From assembly GCF_014529535.1 (NCBI RefSeq), contig NW_023503501.1, positions 620,001 through 684,000 on the forward strand: a stretch of DNA of 64,000 nucleotides, given 5' to 3'. Numbering within the stretch: position 1 is the first letter of the stretch; each line of letters starts with the position of its first letter. The notes under the pieces are model-generated. The model was given only the letters and a program-made list of their open reading frames with translations. It searched no databases and had not been told where the DNA came from. Source of the stretch: Bradysia coprophila. Lineage: Eukaryota; Arthropoda; Insecta; Diptera; Sciaridae. The position numbers and the translations under genes are program-made. Of this stretch, positions 46,696-58,255 are shown one piece after another.

Positions 46696-49600
46696 TGTGG
46701 TGATTCCAATCACAGCACTCATTTGAATTATATCGAATCATAGTTACCCATTTAGGGGTTTAAATACTGGGCACACTTCGCAAATAAATTCATTCAATAT
46801 TCATCCTCGAAAGAGGAAACATCTATGAGTTTTCCTTATAGTAGATTGACTGTAGTTAGAATATCATATATGGTCGAGAATAGCTCCCATATAATTGGTG
46901 ACCCCGACTAAAGTTCACGTTAAAATACCTCTGAACAAAGTTTAACAATTTCAGCTAGAAATAGCAATGAAATCAAAAATTAAAGACCAAATTTGCACAA
47001 TAAACCAATTTGCACTGTTCGTAACAAACGTTCAGTGGACTGTACCAATAATAAATAAGAATGCCCACACAAGCACTACAGTCGTCAAAATATAACGAAG
47101 TCGACAACATTCTAAAATTGTGTTTTTCAATTATGAAAACCAATTCAAAATTTAGTAACAAATTGTACTTTTAAGCATAAAACTAGGTTACGCCACTAGT
47201 TAAGCTCAAAAAGTAAACTTAGATTAAGACTTAATTTTAGCACAAATATTTTGGCTAAAATGTTGTCGACAATATAACCATAACTTTACCACTCAGTTAC
47301 GAGAACTACAGTCAACCAAAAAAATAATCTTTTTGGCCCAGAAATATGGTTTCACAACCATTTTCTTAAAAATTTTAAATCAACATTTAGTGAAACTAAA
47401 TCGTTCGATCAGAGAATACCCTTTTCGTGAATTATTCATGGAAAACGTAATAATTATAACCTATCTATACCACCATCACCAATTTCGATTTATCGAAATT
47501 GAGATGTACGTTCCGCCCGTACTACGGTACAACCAGGTAATGCTGTGACAGGAGCGAGACATCGTTGTGATGGAGATAAGGTCTGCACGTTTTCCGTACA
47601 AACTTTAAAAGTTTAACGAATATTTCAACACTTCAAAATTAAAAAAAATTTTTCGGAATAAAATAACCTAAAAATTCTTCTGACGAAACAAATCAAATAT
47701 TACCTCATTACAATCGTCTAAACAAATTGTGACAATCACTAATCGTCAAACATTAGTCCAATCACCCGGCTCAGCGTTTCGCAAATTAAGCTATGCGCCT
47801 ATCCATCTAGAGTCAAAGCCTTAAACAACTTAACTCTTAAACGACGGAACCGTTTAGCAAAAACGAATCGTGTCGAGGATTGAAACTTTTAATTTCTTAC
47901 TGTTGTAATTGAAAATACTTGATACATGGAAATTGATCCAATGAGTTATCCACTGTGCGATAACACAACCTTTTTCCATGTAACTTAGTTTCACAAGTTC
48001 TTACCATCACAGAACATAACGCAAGTCATCGTGTATAAATTTACCACCCTTGAGATTAGCACATAGCACTTTCAAGTTCACGAATGACCTAAACCTACAA
48101 AATCTGATATTCTGAACCAAAAACCACTGGCGCCTGGAAGACCAAAATCTTCCGATCGGTTCAAATTAAACTCATTGACCCAAAATCATTGAGTAAAGTA
48201 ATGTCAGTCGGAATGTACATAAAAATTCTACTGCCTAAAGCCTGCTACCACAGACAAATATCACCATACAAACAAAAGTACATTTCGTGCAGTGCGTATC
48301 CCTGCAAAACAAAGGCAGTACGACATGAATTCAAACGTTTCCTACGAATGATTTCAGACAACAAACAACGCTTACGATTATGATTTCAAACAAAATGACA
48401 AAGTCATTTCGTGAAATTATGAGGTTGTTCGATCTCTTGATCTGAAATAAATTCAAATTAAATTAAGAGTTGGAAACACAACCTCTCTTCCAACGTCGGA
48501 AAAAATCCATCTTCATCCGAAATAAAAGTTCAAAATTTAACCATTTTTGACACACTCTGTTTTACAATTCCTGCCAAATTTAAACAGATCTAAAATTCGA
48601 AATAACAAATTCTCGAACCAAATCTTATTAGATTGTTACCAATCTAATCAGACACAAAATTTCAAAATAACAAACTTTCGAAGACAAAGGCAATAAAAAA
48701 CGAAATTACATCCTTCCGGAATGTGTTGTACTATCAAAAAATCATTTGAAGTATTTCAAACAACATTCCGTGTAAAGTAAAAACAACCTGTCGAATGAAT
48801 TCTCAACCCAATAACGACATTTCAATTCAAACAAATCAAAGTCGTCATAGAGGCAGAAATCACTCTACCAAGTAAAACGAACTGCTAGATTCAATTGAAA
48901 AATTGGTCAAGTAACCAGGTTTTTGCCAATAAATACCATGTTTTTGCACAGAACTATCGCATTCGTTTTGAAGCTCTTGTTGAAGAAACAAGTTAGAATT
49001 AAAAATTACAAAAAAGAAAAATTGAAACTTTAAAATGACTTCACATACAAAACCAATAATATCCAACACCCCGTTGGACTCAATATTAACTGAAATCGTA
49101 GCAATACGAAATTCCATTCAGTTATCCCAACAAGCCCTCAACCGGATTGAGCATCGTTGCAACAACGATATGATACTCCAAGAATTGATGGCAATAAGGA
49201 ACTCTCTACAACTATCGCAGCAGAACCTCAATCGTATCGAACATCGTCAATCATCGAAACAGAGGCGTATTGCGGCACCATCAGAAAACACGTTAAATAC
49301 TCCAAGAGTTCCAGCAAAACGACAATTGCTACAAAAGATATACAATCGTTCCCCACAACGTCGCGTATGTGTTAAACATAAGCTTCATGGTCCTGCAACC
49401 CCTGTTGGCGATTGTCCCGGACCTGCAGTTTGCTCATACATACCACCACCATCTGGAAAGAATCGGGCACAAAGACGTTTGGAGAAGGCATCAACATCGG
49501 CTACAGTAACTTCAAAGTCTTTAAATGGTACATCGACTGAACCCATACAGAATGGACACCCAAGTTCTCATACTACCGAATCAATGATCACAATTCCACC

Positions 49601-49980
49601 TGTGAATGAACCCACCCAACAATGGTCCGATATGGTCAATTTGGAATTGGAAGCAGACCTTTTGGACATAGCGGTACATGAAGAATTACTCGTAAATCGA
49701 CATAAAGAACTCGAGGACGAACTACTCGATGTCTCCGATTAAGTAAAAGAAAAAAGGGAAAGAAAAAATTTAAGAGGGAATGTGTGTGGTGATTCCAATC
49801 ACAGCACTCATTTGAATTATATCGAATCATAGTTACCCATTTAGGGGTTTAAATACTGGGCACACTTCGCAAATAAATTCATTCAATATTCATCCTCGAA
49901 AGAGGAAACATCTATGAGTTTTCCTTATAGTAGATTGACTGTAGTTAGAATATCATATATGGTCGAGAATAGTTCCCATA
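46696..49980 (+). mobile_element. Gag-only LTR retrotransposon with 4-bp target duplication
   Basis: LTRs of 196 bp (46696-46891 and 49785-49980), TGTGGTGATTCC to CCCATA, differing at one visible site, so the insertion is young. ATGT flanks both sides (46692-46695 and 49981-49984). After the 5' LTR comes TTGGTGACCCCGAC, a tRNA-primer-like site starting with TGG. A purine tract (about 49747-49767) precedes the 3' LTR. The 2.1-kb leader has no coding features; one gag-like frame follows. The 4-bp duplication suggests Gypsy type; pol is missing, so superfamily is inferred. Confidence 0.88.
49035..49742 (+). CDS. Gag-like protein of the 46.7-50.0 kb LTR element
   Basis: 235-residue frame. Residues 21-40 and 51-70 are near-identical copies of AIRNSxQLSQQxLNRIEH, a polar helical (coiled-coil-like) repeat. 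Around 112-133 is a Cys/His cluster (CVKHKLHG, then C at 127 and 133), reminiscent of Gag-linked zinc motifs of metazoan Gypsy elements, followed by basic PPPSGKNRAQRR. The C-terminus is acidic. Its place inside fresh LTRs makes a Gag or accessory function likely; a reliable family match needs a profile search. Confidence 0.65.
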   Translation: MTSHTKPIISNTPLDSILTEIVAIRNSIQLSQQALNRIEHRCNNDMILQELMAIRNSLQLSQQNLNRIEHRQSSKQRRIAAPSENTLNTPRVPAKRQLLQKIYNRSPQRRVCVKHKLHGPATPVGDCPGPAVCSYIPPPSGKNRAQRRLEKASTSATVTSKSLNGTSTEPIQNGHPSSHTTESMITIPPVNEPTQQWSDMVNLELEADLLDIAVHEELLVNRHKELEDELLDVSD

Positions 49981-51608
49981 ATGTCTTTAAATCAACGTTT
50001 GTTCAAGTTATCGTGAGATTAAGAAAATGTGAACAATTTTGTAATCCGATTGAATTCCGGATCATGTAGATCTGATACATCTTATATCACAGGAAATTCA
50101 AAATTTGCCAGAAATACATTTAATATATGGAAACTGTCGACTTCCTTTACGTCTACACAATCGTATAGTATAGTCAGACATAAAATCGAAATAAAGCTGC
50201 TAAAACGTGTAACTTTACTTGTAAATGTTAAACTTTACGAACGCGAATACCTTGGTGGAAAGGAAATCTACAACGATACGATACACACGTGTTGTCAATA
50301 TCGTCGAACTATCTCTTTTCGTATAATAATTCAAAATTAATTTATTCAACAAAATTAATTAGAAATGTTTCCCATTTCCGTGACATATTATATAGCACAG
50401 CCGAACCGATAAAGCGACGTGACGAAACCCAATAAAAGCTTTCCTAAAATGTACGTGTGGATTCATATGTGGCACAAGAGGGTATCTACGTATATATATA
50501 AATATTACACAGAGTTACCTCATGCTCAATGGGGAAATACAATTTCTGGGAATGGGTTCTTACAGTCAAACATTATAATACCATTCAGTGTGTATTACAT
50601 TCGATCGGATAGATATTGAAATGGTTGGGGATACGCTCGCATAAAAGAGCTCCACATTTATTGCGTGGTTTCAATGACTTTCAAACGAAGTGCTAAATAT
50701 TTGAATTGATATGTTATTATCTAACATAGAAACTGTAGTGTATTCAGCTTCTACAGTCTACCTTTGGCAAACAGGGAAATACTACTTTAGCAAAATTGAA
50801 CACTTTCAGCAGCTTTCAATATTGTTGATTATATTGAAGCGCTGCTGCAAAAATGAAGTCAGGCATATATAAGAAAATTCGCTCATAAGAGTTAAAACTG
50901 CTGGTAGATTTGTTTATAGACTGAGACATAATATGTACTCAGAGCAAGAGGCTTTTTTGTTTGAGGCATTCGCTCTGGAATAGAATTCACTAAAAAGCCG
51001 CTTAACATAAAGTTAAGAACAACGTTTTCTCTGTGTGTCTGAATTAAGCGACAAAGTCACTAGGAAGTCAACAGATATTTACATAACTAGGACGGAAAGG
51101 TTAAGAAGTCTAGTTTTTTCGTGAAATTTATTGATCTGGGGTGAAACCGAGGTCCGTAATCACGCGAAAACGTGACATTTCAGTCGAGGTAAGTACAACA
51201 CTAACCATGACTGCTGTTCGAAAACCGTTCTTTCATCTCATTTCAAGTACTTTGGACTGCCACGTCAAATCCATTACAAAACTCGGGATAGAAGTTTTCG
51301 TGTGTAAATTAACCTCGGCTTCGCCTCGGATCAACCAAATTCACACGAAAATTGGACTTTTCAATTTCTTATCCCTTGTTAGGTAAGGTGCATGATTGAC
51401 GAAACACACGCTTTTCGGTGCAGATGCATGTAAAACAACTTTTACGAACTGTCATTTTATCTGATGATATCTTGAGATATGAATAAAACAACAAGCAATC
51501 CATTCTACCTTCCAATTAAATTAATTATTTTTTTAATTAGTTCGACGTTAGAGCACATCAAGATGTTCATTTCATTTTAATATTATTAGTTTGTGAAGCT
51601 TCGTCAAT
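49981..51608. other. Intergenic region upstream of Gr-h
   Basis: AT-rich spacer with a hairpin at 51294-51352 (arms TTTTCGTGTG and CACACGAAAA, core CTCGGCTTCGCCTCGG). The block 51080-51160 (GAAAGGTTAAGAAGTCTAG, then GTGAAAYYTATTGAT) resembles 61340-61420. Nothing else supported. Confidence 0.5.
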
Positions 51609-54600
51609 ATGTTTTCGCTCATTATACCGACTAAGAAAACTAAAAGCATCTTCGGTGTCCTACGACCGCTGTATCATCTTTTAAGGACAATGGGATTGTT
51701 TCAGTTTAGCGCTAATTTGAACGAAAAGCCTGACCAACACATATACCTAACAAGGATGGATTGGTGCATTGTCGCTGTTCAATTCATTGTGATCGTTTCA
51801 CTGACGGCTTTGTCATTGGTCAATTCCTTCTTCAACATATCTATATTAAGTTTGGGATCCACTTTACTATTGCGAATTGGTTTGATATTGAATTGTCTGT
51901 ATCTTTTAATCAATTTGCTTAATCGGCGAAAGGCTTGGAGTATCTTTCAACAAATGGATGAATTCGACACTGAGGTATGAGTCTATCCATAGCACTGCGC
52001 CTAGCATTGACAATCGTATGACAGACGTCAAAGATACATCAATTTTTGGTACATCTATTAGTGGACAATTGCATGTATTGTGTGTTTTAAGAAAACATAA
52101 CTCGGTCGTAACGAGAGAAATGACGAGACTTCTTTGATTTCTTCAGGCTCCAAATATTTTCTCTGTTAACCCAAACTCCCCAACTCAGATTTCACAATTG
52201 TATCAATTCAAAGTTGATACCTACTAATGAAGTCAGTTAAACATGTTCTGTGACAGTCAAGAGTTTTTAAACAGTCACAGACATTTTGCTTGTTTATTGA
52301 AAATAAGACCGGACATTGGTGGACTGGCTACTGTACGATGCATACAAATAAATTTTGAAACGCCTAACAATTTGAAACCTTTATACAAAAATGAGAAAGT
52401 CATCCAGCCAGTCCTGAACCGCACGATGAGGTTTTATGAGACAAAATTCAGTAATTTTCCAAAAAAATGGCTTTGCCAGATGTAGTTAAAAAAATCTCTA
52501 TTCAAAACTATTCAAATGTATGTTCTTCATCACGACTCAAAAATATAAAAAAAGAACCTAAAAGTCTGATGAGTGCATTTAAACGACAATTTTATTTTCA
52601 GATAAAATCTATGGGTGCAACCGTAAACTACTCAGATCATGAAATGTACAGTGGCATCTTCGTAAAAGTTCAACTGTTCATTTCGTTACTATTTATCGCG
52701 CTCGCTGCATACATCTGCAGAAATTTTATTGGCATTTTTTTCGTATCGGGATTCGTTTTGTCCTATGTTACTGTTAATACAGTGTTCGGTGCTTTGCTGG
52801 GAATATTCACATTTTTACTGTTGAATGTAAAGTTGCGATTCAAAAAATTGAACGAAAATTTACGGTCAGTGATCATTATGATTTTCATTATTAAGATTTT
52901 TGAACATTTTGAAATGGGAAATTATACTCGAGGCACTATTTTTTTCCCGGGCTACCAATGCAATTTTTCACCAATTTCTAAATCATTTTACCACTACAAA
53001 GCCGAAATCGGTGCCAATTTGATGAAAATGTTGGTAAAACGAAATAAAAATAAAAATCGTTATATGAGTACACAGTTTGTGAAAATGCATGCAAATTCGA
53101 CCCCTGCAAAATATGCTAGAAAATGTATGAGCCCAGTGTTTTACACAGAGCTTGCAAAATATTTGACAAATAACTCGTCCATTTTATGTCATATTTTCCA
53201 TGGGTTCATTTTTCACGATCTGTGTACTAGCCTTTAGTACCATACATTTTGAAATGTGATAAAATCTGAATGGATTGCTGTAGGAATAAGTCATTGTCCG
53301 ATTAAGATAGAAATCTAACTTAGAATTTGATTTATTACCCAACATTACCCAACCCTAAAGTAGTACAAAAACATCAATTTGTTACATCATTTTTCAAAAG
53401 GAAAACCAAGTTTCCAGTCCGGTGGAGAAAATGCCTATTTTATCCCCTGTCTGAACTATATGAAAATAACTATTTTTTACCCCGAACTGTCATCAGATGG
53501 AGCGTCAACAAAACATCATTTTGTCATGGAGAAAATAAGGTCAATATCAATTCTCATATATGGAAAAGCATTTCTGCAACGGCGCTACGAAAAGCGAACT
53601 TTTTCTTGCGTCACCCAAACCTCGATGGGTCTTTTTCTCTCTGTTTTTCTATATTTGGTTTTCGTCACTAGTGATGTAACCGATTTTCATGAACCTTTTG
53701 AATGATGTGGTTATGAAACAAGCGATAGCGGCATCACATCTACTGACAAAAACAACAATGTTTGATCATCACTTTCATTTTCTCGAATTTGGTTAGATTC
53801 CACAACTCCATTGAAATCTTTTCTGGCCAGTGTATTCTCAGTATTCTTCTAAGGCATCGATTGACCAAGACTTGTATTTTGCTCAGTAAAATTTCAGTTG
53901 TATTTTTTGCGAAAAACGTTGTATGCGACCTCGAGTGACAATCTACACATCTGGTGCCTAAAAGAGCATATCTATCGCTTTTAGTCCTTAGATGTGTAGA
54001 TTGTCACCCGAGGCTGTAGGTCACTCAAGTGTTACATTCGGGAAATTATATTCGACCAATATTTTTTGATCGACGACCATTGGAATTTTTCCTTTTACAA
54101 ATATTTTAATTCTCGCTACCGTTATTTTCATCAAATTGGTACCAATTAGATGGAAATATTGGTAAATGAAATTATTTTTAACGCTCAACCCAAAACTAAT
54201 AACGTTCGATTATTACCATCCGTTACATTCATGAAAACTATTATCACGATCAAGTGACGCATTTCTTGAAACAATCTGTTCCGGTCACATGAAGGACTTC
54301 TATCAATGATCAAGTTCCCGTTACACATTTTCACAGTTTGATATCGCCGAGAAATGGGACGATAAAAGTCATCCATACATCTAAAGACGAGACGGTGCTG
54401 CATGTAATGCGGCTGTCTCGGCTACACGACAAGCTCAACGACATCATTGAAACAATTAATTTCTGTTTTTCATTTCAGGTAAAATACTGGAAAGAAGTGA
54501 CTGTCGTATCGACATTCATTCATTTAATAATTTTTTTCCTCCGAAAAGGTTATGTGTAACGTAGCCGGAAGCTTTGTTTTTTCCGTAGTAAGCTTATACG

Positions 54601-55272
54601 GTTTATACAAGGCATGGAGCTGGACAAACATTGATGAGGCGTCTATTGAAATGTCCTTGCTCCACACTGTGTGGTCGATTTATTATGATCTGTACATTGT
54701 TGTTATGTTGTGGGCGGGTAGCACAATGCGAAACGAGGTATAATAAACACTAACTTGAAACGCATGAGGCACCAACGAAAGTAACATTTTTCCAGGGACA
54801 GAGAACTGGTTTGCTACTCCACAATTTTATCAATCATTGTAACAATTCTGACATTATCGATAGGGTATGGCTGCAATGCAATGTTAAGTTGTCCGCACAA
54901 TGTAAATGTTTTCTTTCCAGCTAATGCTCTTTTCTCAACAATTGAAGCATCGGATACCAGAAGCTTCATGCAAATTGTTTGCTTTCGATTGGACACTTCT
55001 GTTTTCGGTAATATAAATCGTTCCAAGTTTTTCTATTTTAGAGGAATGGTAATTTGGTCAGTCGTTTTCTAAGGGAGAACTTTTTGCTTTAAATCGAGCA
55101 CGTTCAAAATATAGTTACCATCGTAATAAACTAACTTCAATTGTAGATCGTCGGCGCAACGGCATCCTATCTCACAATACTAATTCAGTTTGATTCAACA
55201 AGTTTAATCAGTTTTGGTAGAAACGACACAAGCTTTCAGAACATTTCGATTGGTCAGACCGGAATAGTTTGA
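51609..55272 (+). CDS. Gr-h: gustatory receptor, intact, 413 aa
   Basis: Complete Gr. Exons: 51609-51974, 52602-52864, 54337-54478, 54549-54737, 54796-54864, 54921-55007, 55147-55272; phases 0, 2, 0, 0, 0, 0. Starts MFSLIIPTKK; VLRPLYHLLRTMGLFQFS follows. Exon 2 ends LRFKKLNENLR; exon 3 has LSRLHDKLNDIIETIN; exon 4 VWSIYYDLYIV and GSTMRNE; exon 5 GLLLHNFINHCNN; exon 6 LFAFDWTLLFS; exon 7 [11 protein letters not shown] and a longer polar tail. Closest in style to Gr-e, Gr-f and Gr-g. AATAAA lies about 65 nt past the stop (55337-55342). Introns 1 and 2 are enlarged, intron 2 by a hairpin and a dispersed repeat. Confidence 0.92.
53929..54013. repeat. Hairpin in Gr-h intron 2
   Basis: Arms GTGACAATCTACACATCT and AGATGTGTAGATTGTCAC, bounded by CCTCG and CGAGG. 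Long perfect stem, non-coding. Confidence 0.75.
54034..54235. repeat. Dispersed repeat, copy 2
   Basis: Partner of 14575-14770, in Gr-h intron 2. A further partial match (GGGAAATTATAC, TTTTTTTCCCGG, TACCAAT) begins near 52916. Confidence 0.6.
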
Positions 55273-58255
55273 ATACAAAAGAAGTGGTACTACTACCGAT
55301 TACCAACTAATTCTTGTTCAGCAATAGAGTTTACTTAATAAAGTTTTTAGTCACTGCAGTTCAAACATTTTTTTATTATTTATTGTATTGCCAACCGCTA
55401 ATAATATGCTACTTTGCTACATCACGATACAATTGATTTGCGTACATATAGCACATGACAAGGCCTCATAAAACGAGGCGACTCCAAAAACGAACAATCC
55501 GATTTTCTTACATCACATTCTGCTTATACACCAGACAAACATGACTTAGAAACTTTTTATTTTATAATTTTCTTCAATAGAAACACAGGTAGAATCCACC
55601 TAAAACCTGAATAGCGTACAAGGATGGAATTATCCATATAATAGTTGACAGTTGCATCACGGGCTTTCTTAAGCGTGTATTTTACACATTGTGTGTAAAA
55701 ACTTTTTAAAAGAGTGTACTTTACACACTTTCTGTGCACACACGAAAGTGTGTGAAATACACACTTACAACAAGAAAAAAAAACCATGACTTTCTGAAGA
55801 AACGTCGAGTTCCTTGAAGAAATGACGAACAGATAGGAAGCTATTGTTTCTACAGGGATTGGTCATTTCTTCACATTTTGTAGGAGGAATATTCCATTTA
55901 CAAAACGTTGAACAAGTTTAGTTACAAATTTAGGCTACTATTTAGTCTTTTTTTTGTTCGCTGAGCTCGTACCATTGTTTTCTTAATAGTTACACTGTTA
56001 TTTGTCCGTAAAGGTCCAATAGATTTAGATCCTTATGTATGTGTAATAATAGCTAGGTGGAAGCACCGACATTTGGTGGGTTTTAAAATTCAGTTTTTTT
56101 AAGTTGCCAATAACATTACACATTGCCAAAAATGTGTAAAAAATGTGAATGGCCGTAGAACAAACTCCCAGAAAATGTGCAAAAAATGGGAAAAAGAGGA
56201 ATGGCCATAAAACAAATTCCCATTTGTTGCACATTTTCTGGGAATTTGTTCTATTTGTTCCATTTTGTTCCATTTTTTACACATTTTCTGGGAATGTGTT
56301 TTAAAACCATTCACATTTTCCCATTTTTTGCACATTTTCTGGGAATTTGTTTTACGACCATTCCCATTTTTCCATTTTTTGCACATTTTCTGTGAATTTG
56401 TTCTACTGCTTTTCCCATTTTTTACACTTTATCTGATAAAATTTTTCCTCCCATTTTTGCACATTTTCTGGGCTTTACGGCCATTACCATTTTCCCATTT
56501 TTTGCACATTTTCTGGGAATTTTTTCCTCACATTTTTTGCACATTTTCTGTGAATATGTTCTACAGTAATCAAATTTATTATTCCCTTTACTTACATACC
56601 ACAGTTTCTCAATCCACAAAAAACTTCGTATATACCATGTACGTGTACATGTTACACACATTCATACTGATACTGCTGTCTCGCGTGCAGTATGTGCTGT
56701 ATGTGCAATCGAGCAATCGAGCTATGTTTCAATGTGATTTCATATGGATTGTATTGGATTGTATTTGTGGATTGAATAGCGTTGAAAACAGAAACAAATT
56801 TCTAACGTAAGTTCATCGGGTGTACGGCCATTCCCATCTTTTACACATTTTCTGGGAATTTGTTTTACGGCCATTCCCATTTTCCCATTTTTGACATTGT
56901 ATAATGTTATTGGCAACTTAAAAAAAACTGAATTTCAATACCCACCAAATGTCGGTGCTTCCACCTAATCTTAAACTATTGGCGAGAAGAATCGACGACT
57001 TCCTCAAGAAAAAGTGAGTTCCTGAAGAAACGTTGACTGCTCGTCATTTCCTCAGGAACTGGGTGTTTCTTCAGAAAGTCACCGTTTCTTATGTCGTCGA
57101 AACTTCAGTGCAATCACTTCCGGCATCAATTTGGTTTTATAATTTAGTAACTAATACGAATTTCTGCACTTTTTGGAATAAACAGAAAAAAAGTGTGTAA
57201 GAACTCGAAAAGCTTAAAAGTGCCCGTGAGTTGCATCCTTGTCTTGTATATGAATTCTAATGGATGAAAGACTGAGAGACAAAATATTGGAAGAGTGAGA
57301 CTGCTGTTCAAAATTGTCTACTAGGGTTCTCTATGAAATTGGTTTTCCAATTGGAACATCTATGCATAGAGCCGTGGAACAATTAGATCCCAAATGTATT
57401 CCCGTCAATTTGGGCTAAACAGCCTTTATGAATCGGGTAACAGTGTCAGAGACAGAAATATGCGACAAAGTGGTTCTGTCGTAAAATTTGATTTTTTTTT
57501 AGCGCAACATGCTTCATTGAGGCTGTTTAATTTGGCTGAACACTAAGTAGGTCCTACATAATTGCTGGTATAATAATGAGGTGCTAATTGACGGGCTCTG
57601 AAAATGCGAATCAAATTAATGTAAATTTCTTCCTGGGCTGTTTTCCCCTCGTAAACATTCATTCCACTATTCACATGCTAGTCCTAAAAAATAATTTTAC
57701 ATCCCAAAAAACGTGAAGTGTTGGACTAAGTGAGTCAGGAAGTTTTCAGGATTTTTCACTTTACAAAATGTAATGCGACATATAAGACGCAAATTTAAAT
57801 AATTATAATAAGAAAATTTAGTCCGCTGAGCGCTAATTCTTTCTTTTTTAATTGGAATGTCTTTCTGGCTTATCACTTCGTTTTTTGTGTAATCAACAAC
57901 ATTTTTTGATATACATTTCAGGAGAAAAAACCCCTTCTTTAAAAATCGTTCCTAAGGGATTTCAACATCATTTTTGCAGGCTATCGGTTTAAATCGATGA
58001 TTATTACAATTAATTCAATGCATAATTGATATAATTCATGTTTAAACATTCAAATTATTATTGATTGCTGTACTCGCCAATGTATAAGTGTACAAATGTT
58101 ATAAGTTTAAATGGCATTATATATTATAAACGAAATTGATAAAGGGAAGGTTGCCTTTTAATAATGCCATACAAAGCACAATAACTTATCGTATACTGCA
58201 GTCGTAGAACAGACCTCATTGTATGTAAAGTGTAGAAAGTTTCATTTTGATAAAA
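55273..58255. other. Intergenic region between Gr-h and Or-a
   Basis: AT-rich spacer dominated by a foldback (56055-56966). Outside it, 55786-55835 and 57036-57084 are complementary (ACTTTCTGAAGAAAC with GTTTCTTCAGAAAGT), an outer inverted repeat around the foldback. The Or-a promoter should lie before 58256; CAGTYGTARAACAG upstream of both Or-a and Or-b is the only shared motif seen. Confidence 0.5.
56055..56966. mobile_element. Foldback element with ~50-bp internal repeats
   Basis: Terminal arms AGGTGGAAGCACCGACATTT and its complement, continuing through GTTGCCAATAACATTA. Inside are at least seven copies of a unit with TTTTGCACATTTTCTGGGAA and ACGGCCATTCCCATTTT, inverted on the left side and direct on the right. 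A unique 260-bp stretch (about 56560-56820) breaks the right side. Long open frames here are repeat artefacts. Confidence 0.85.

Noticed and set aside
56265-56810. 181-residue frame rich in FPFFHFLHIF repeats
   Set aside because: Translation of the ~50-bp internal repeat of the foldback, with equivalents on the other strand.
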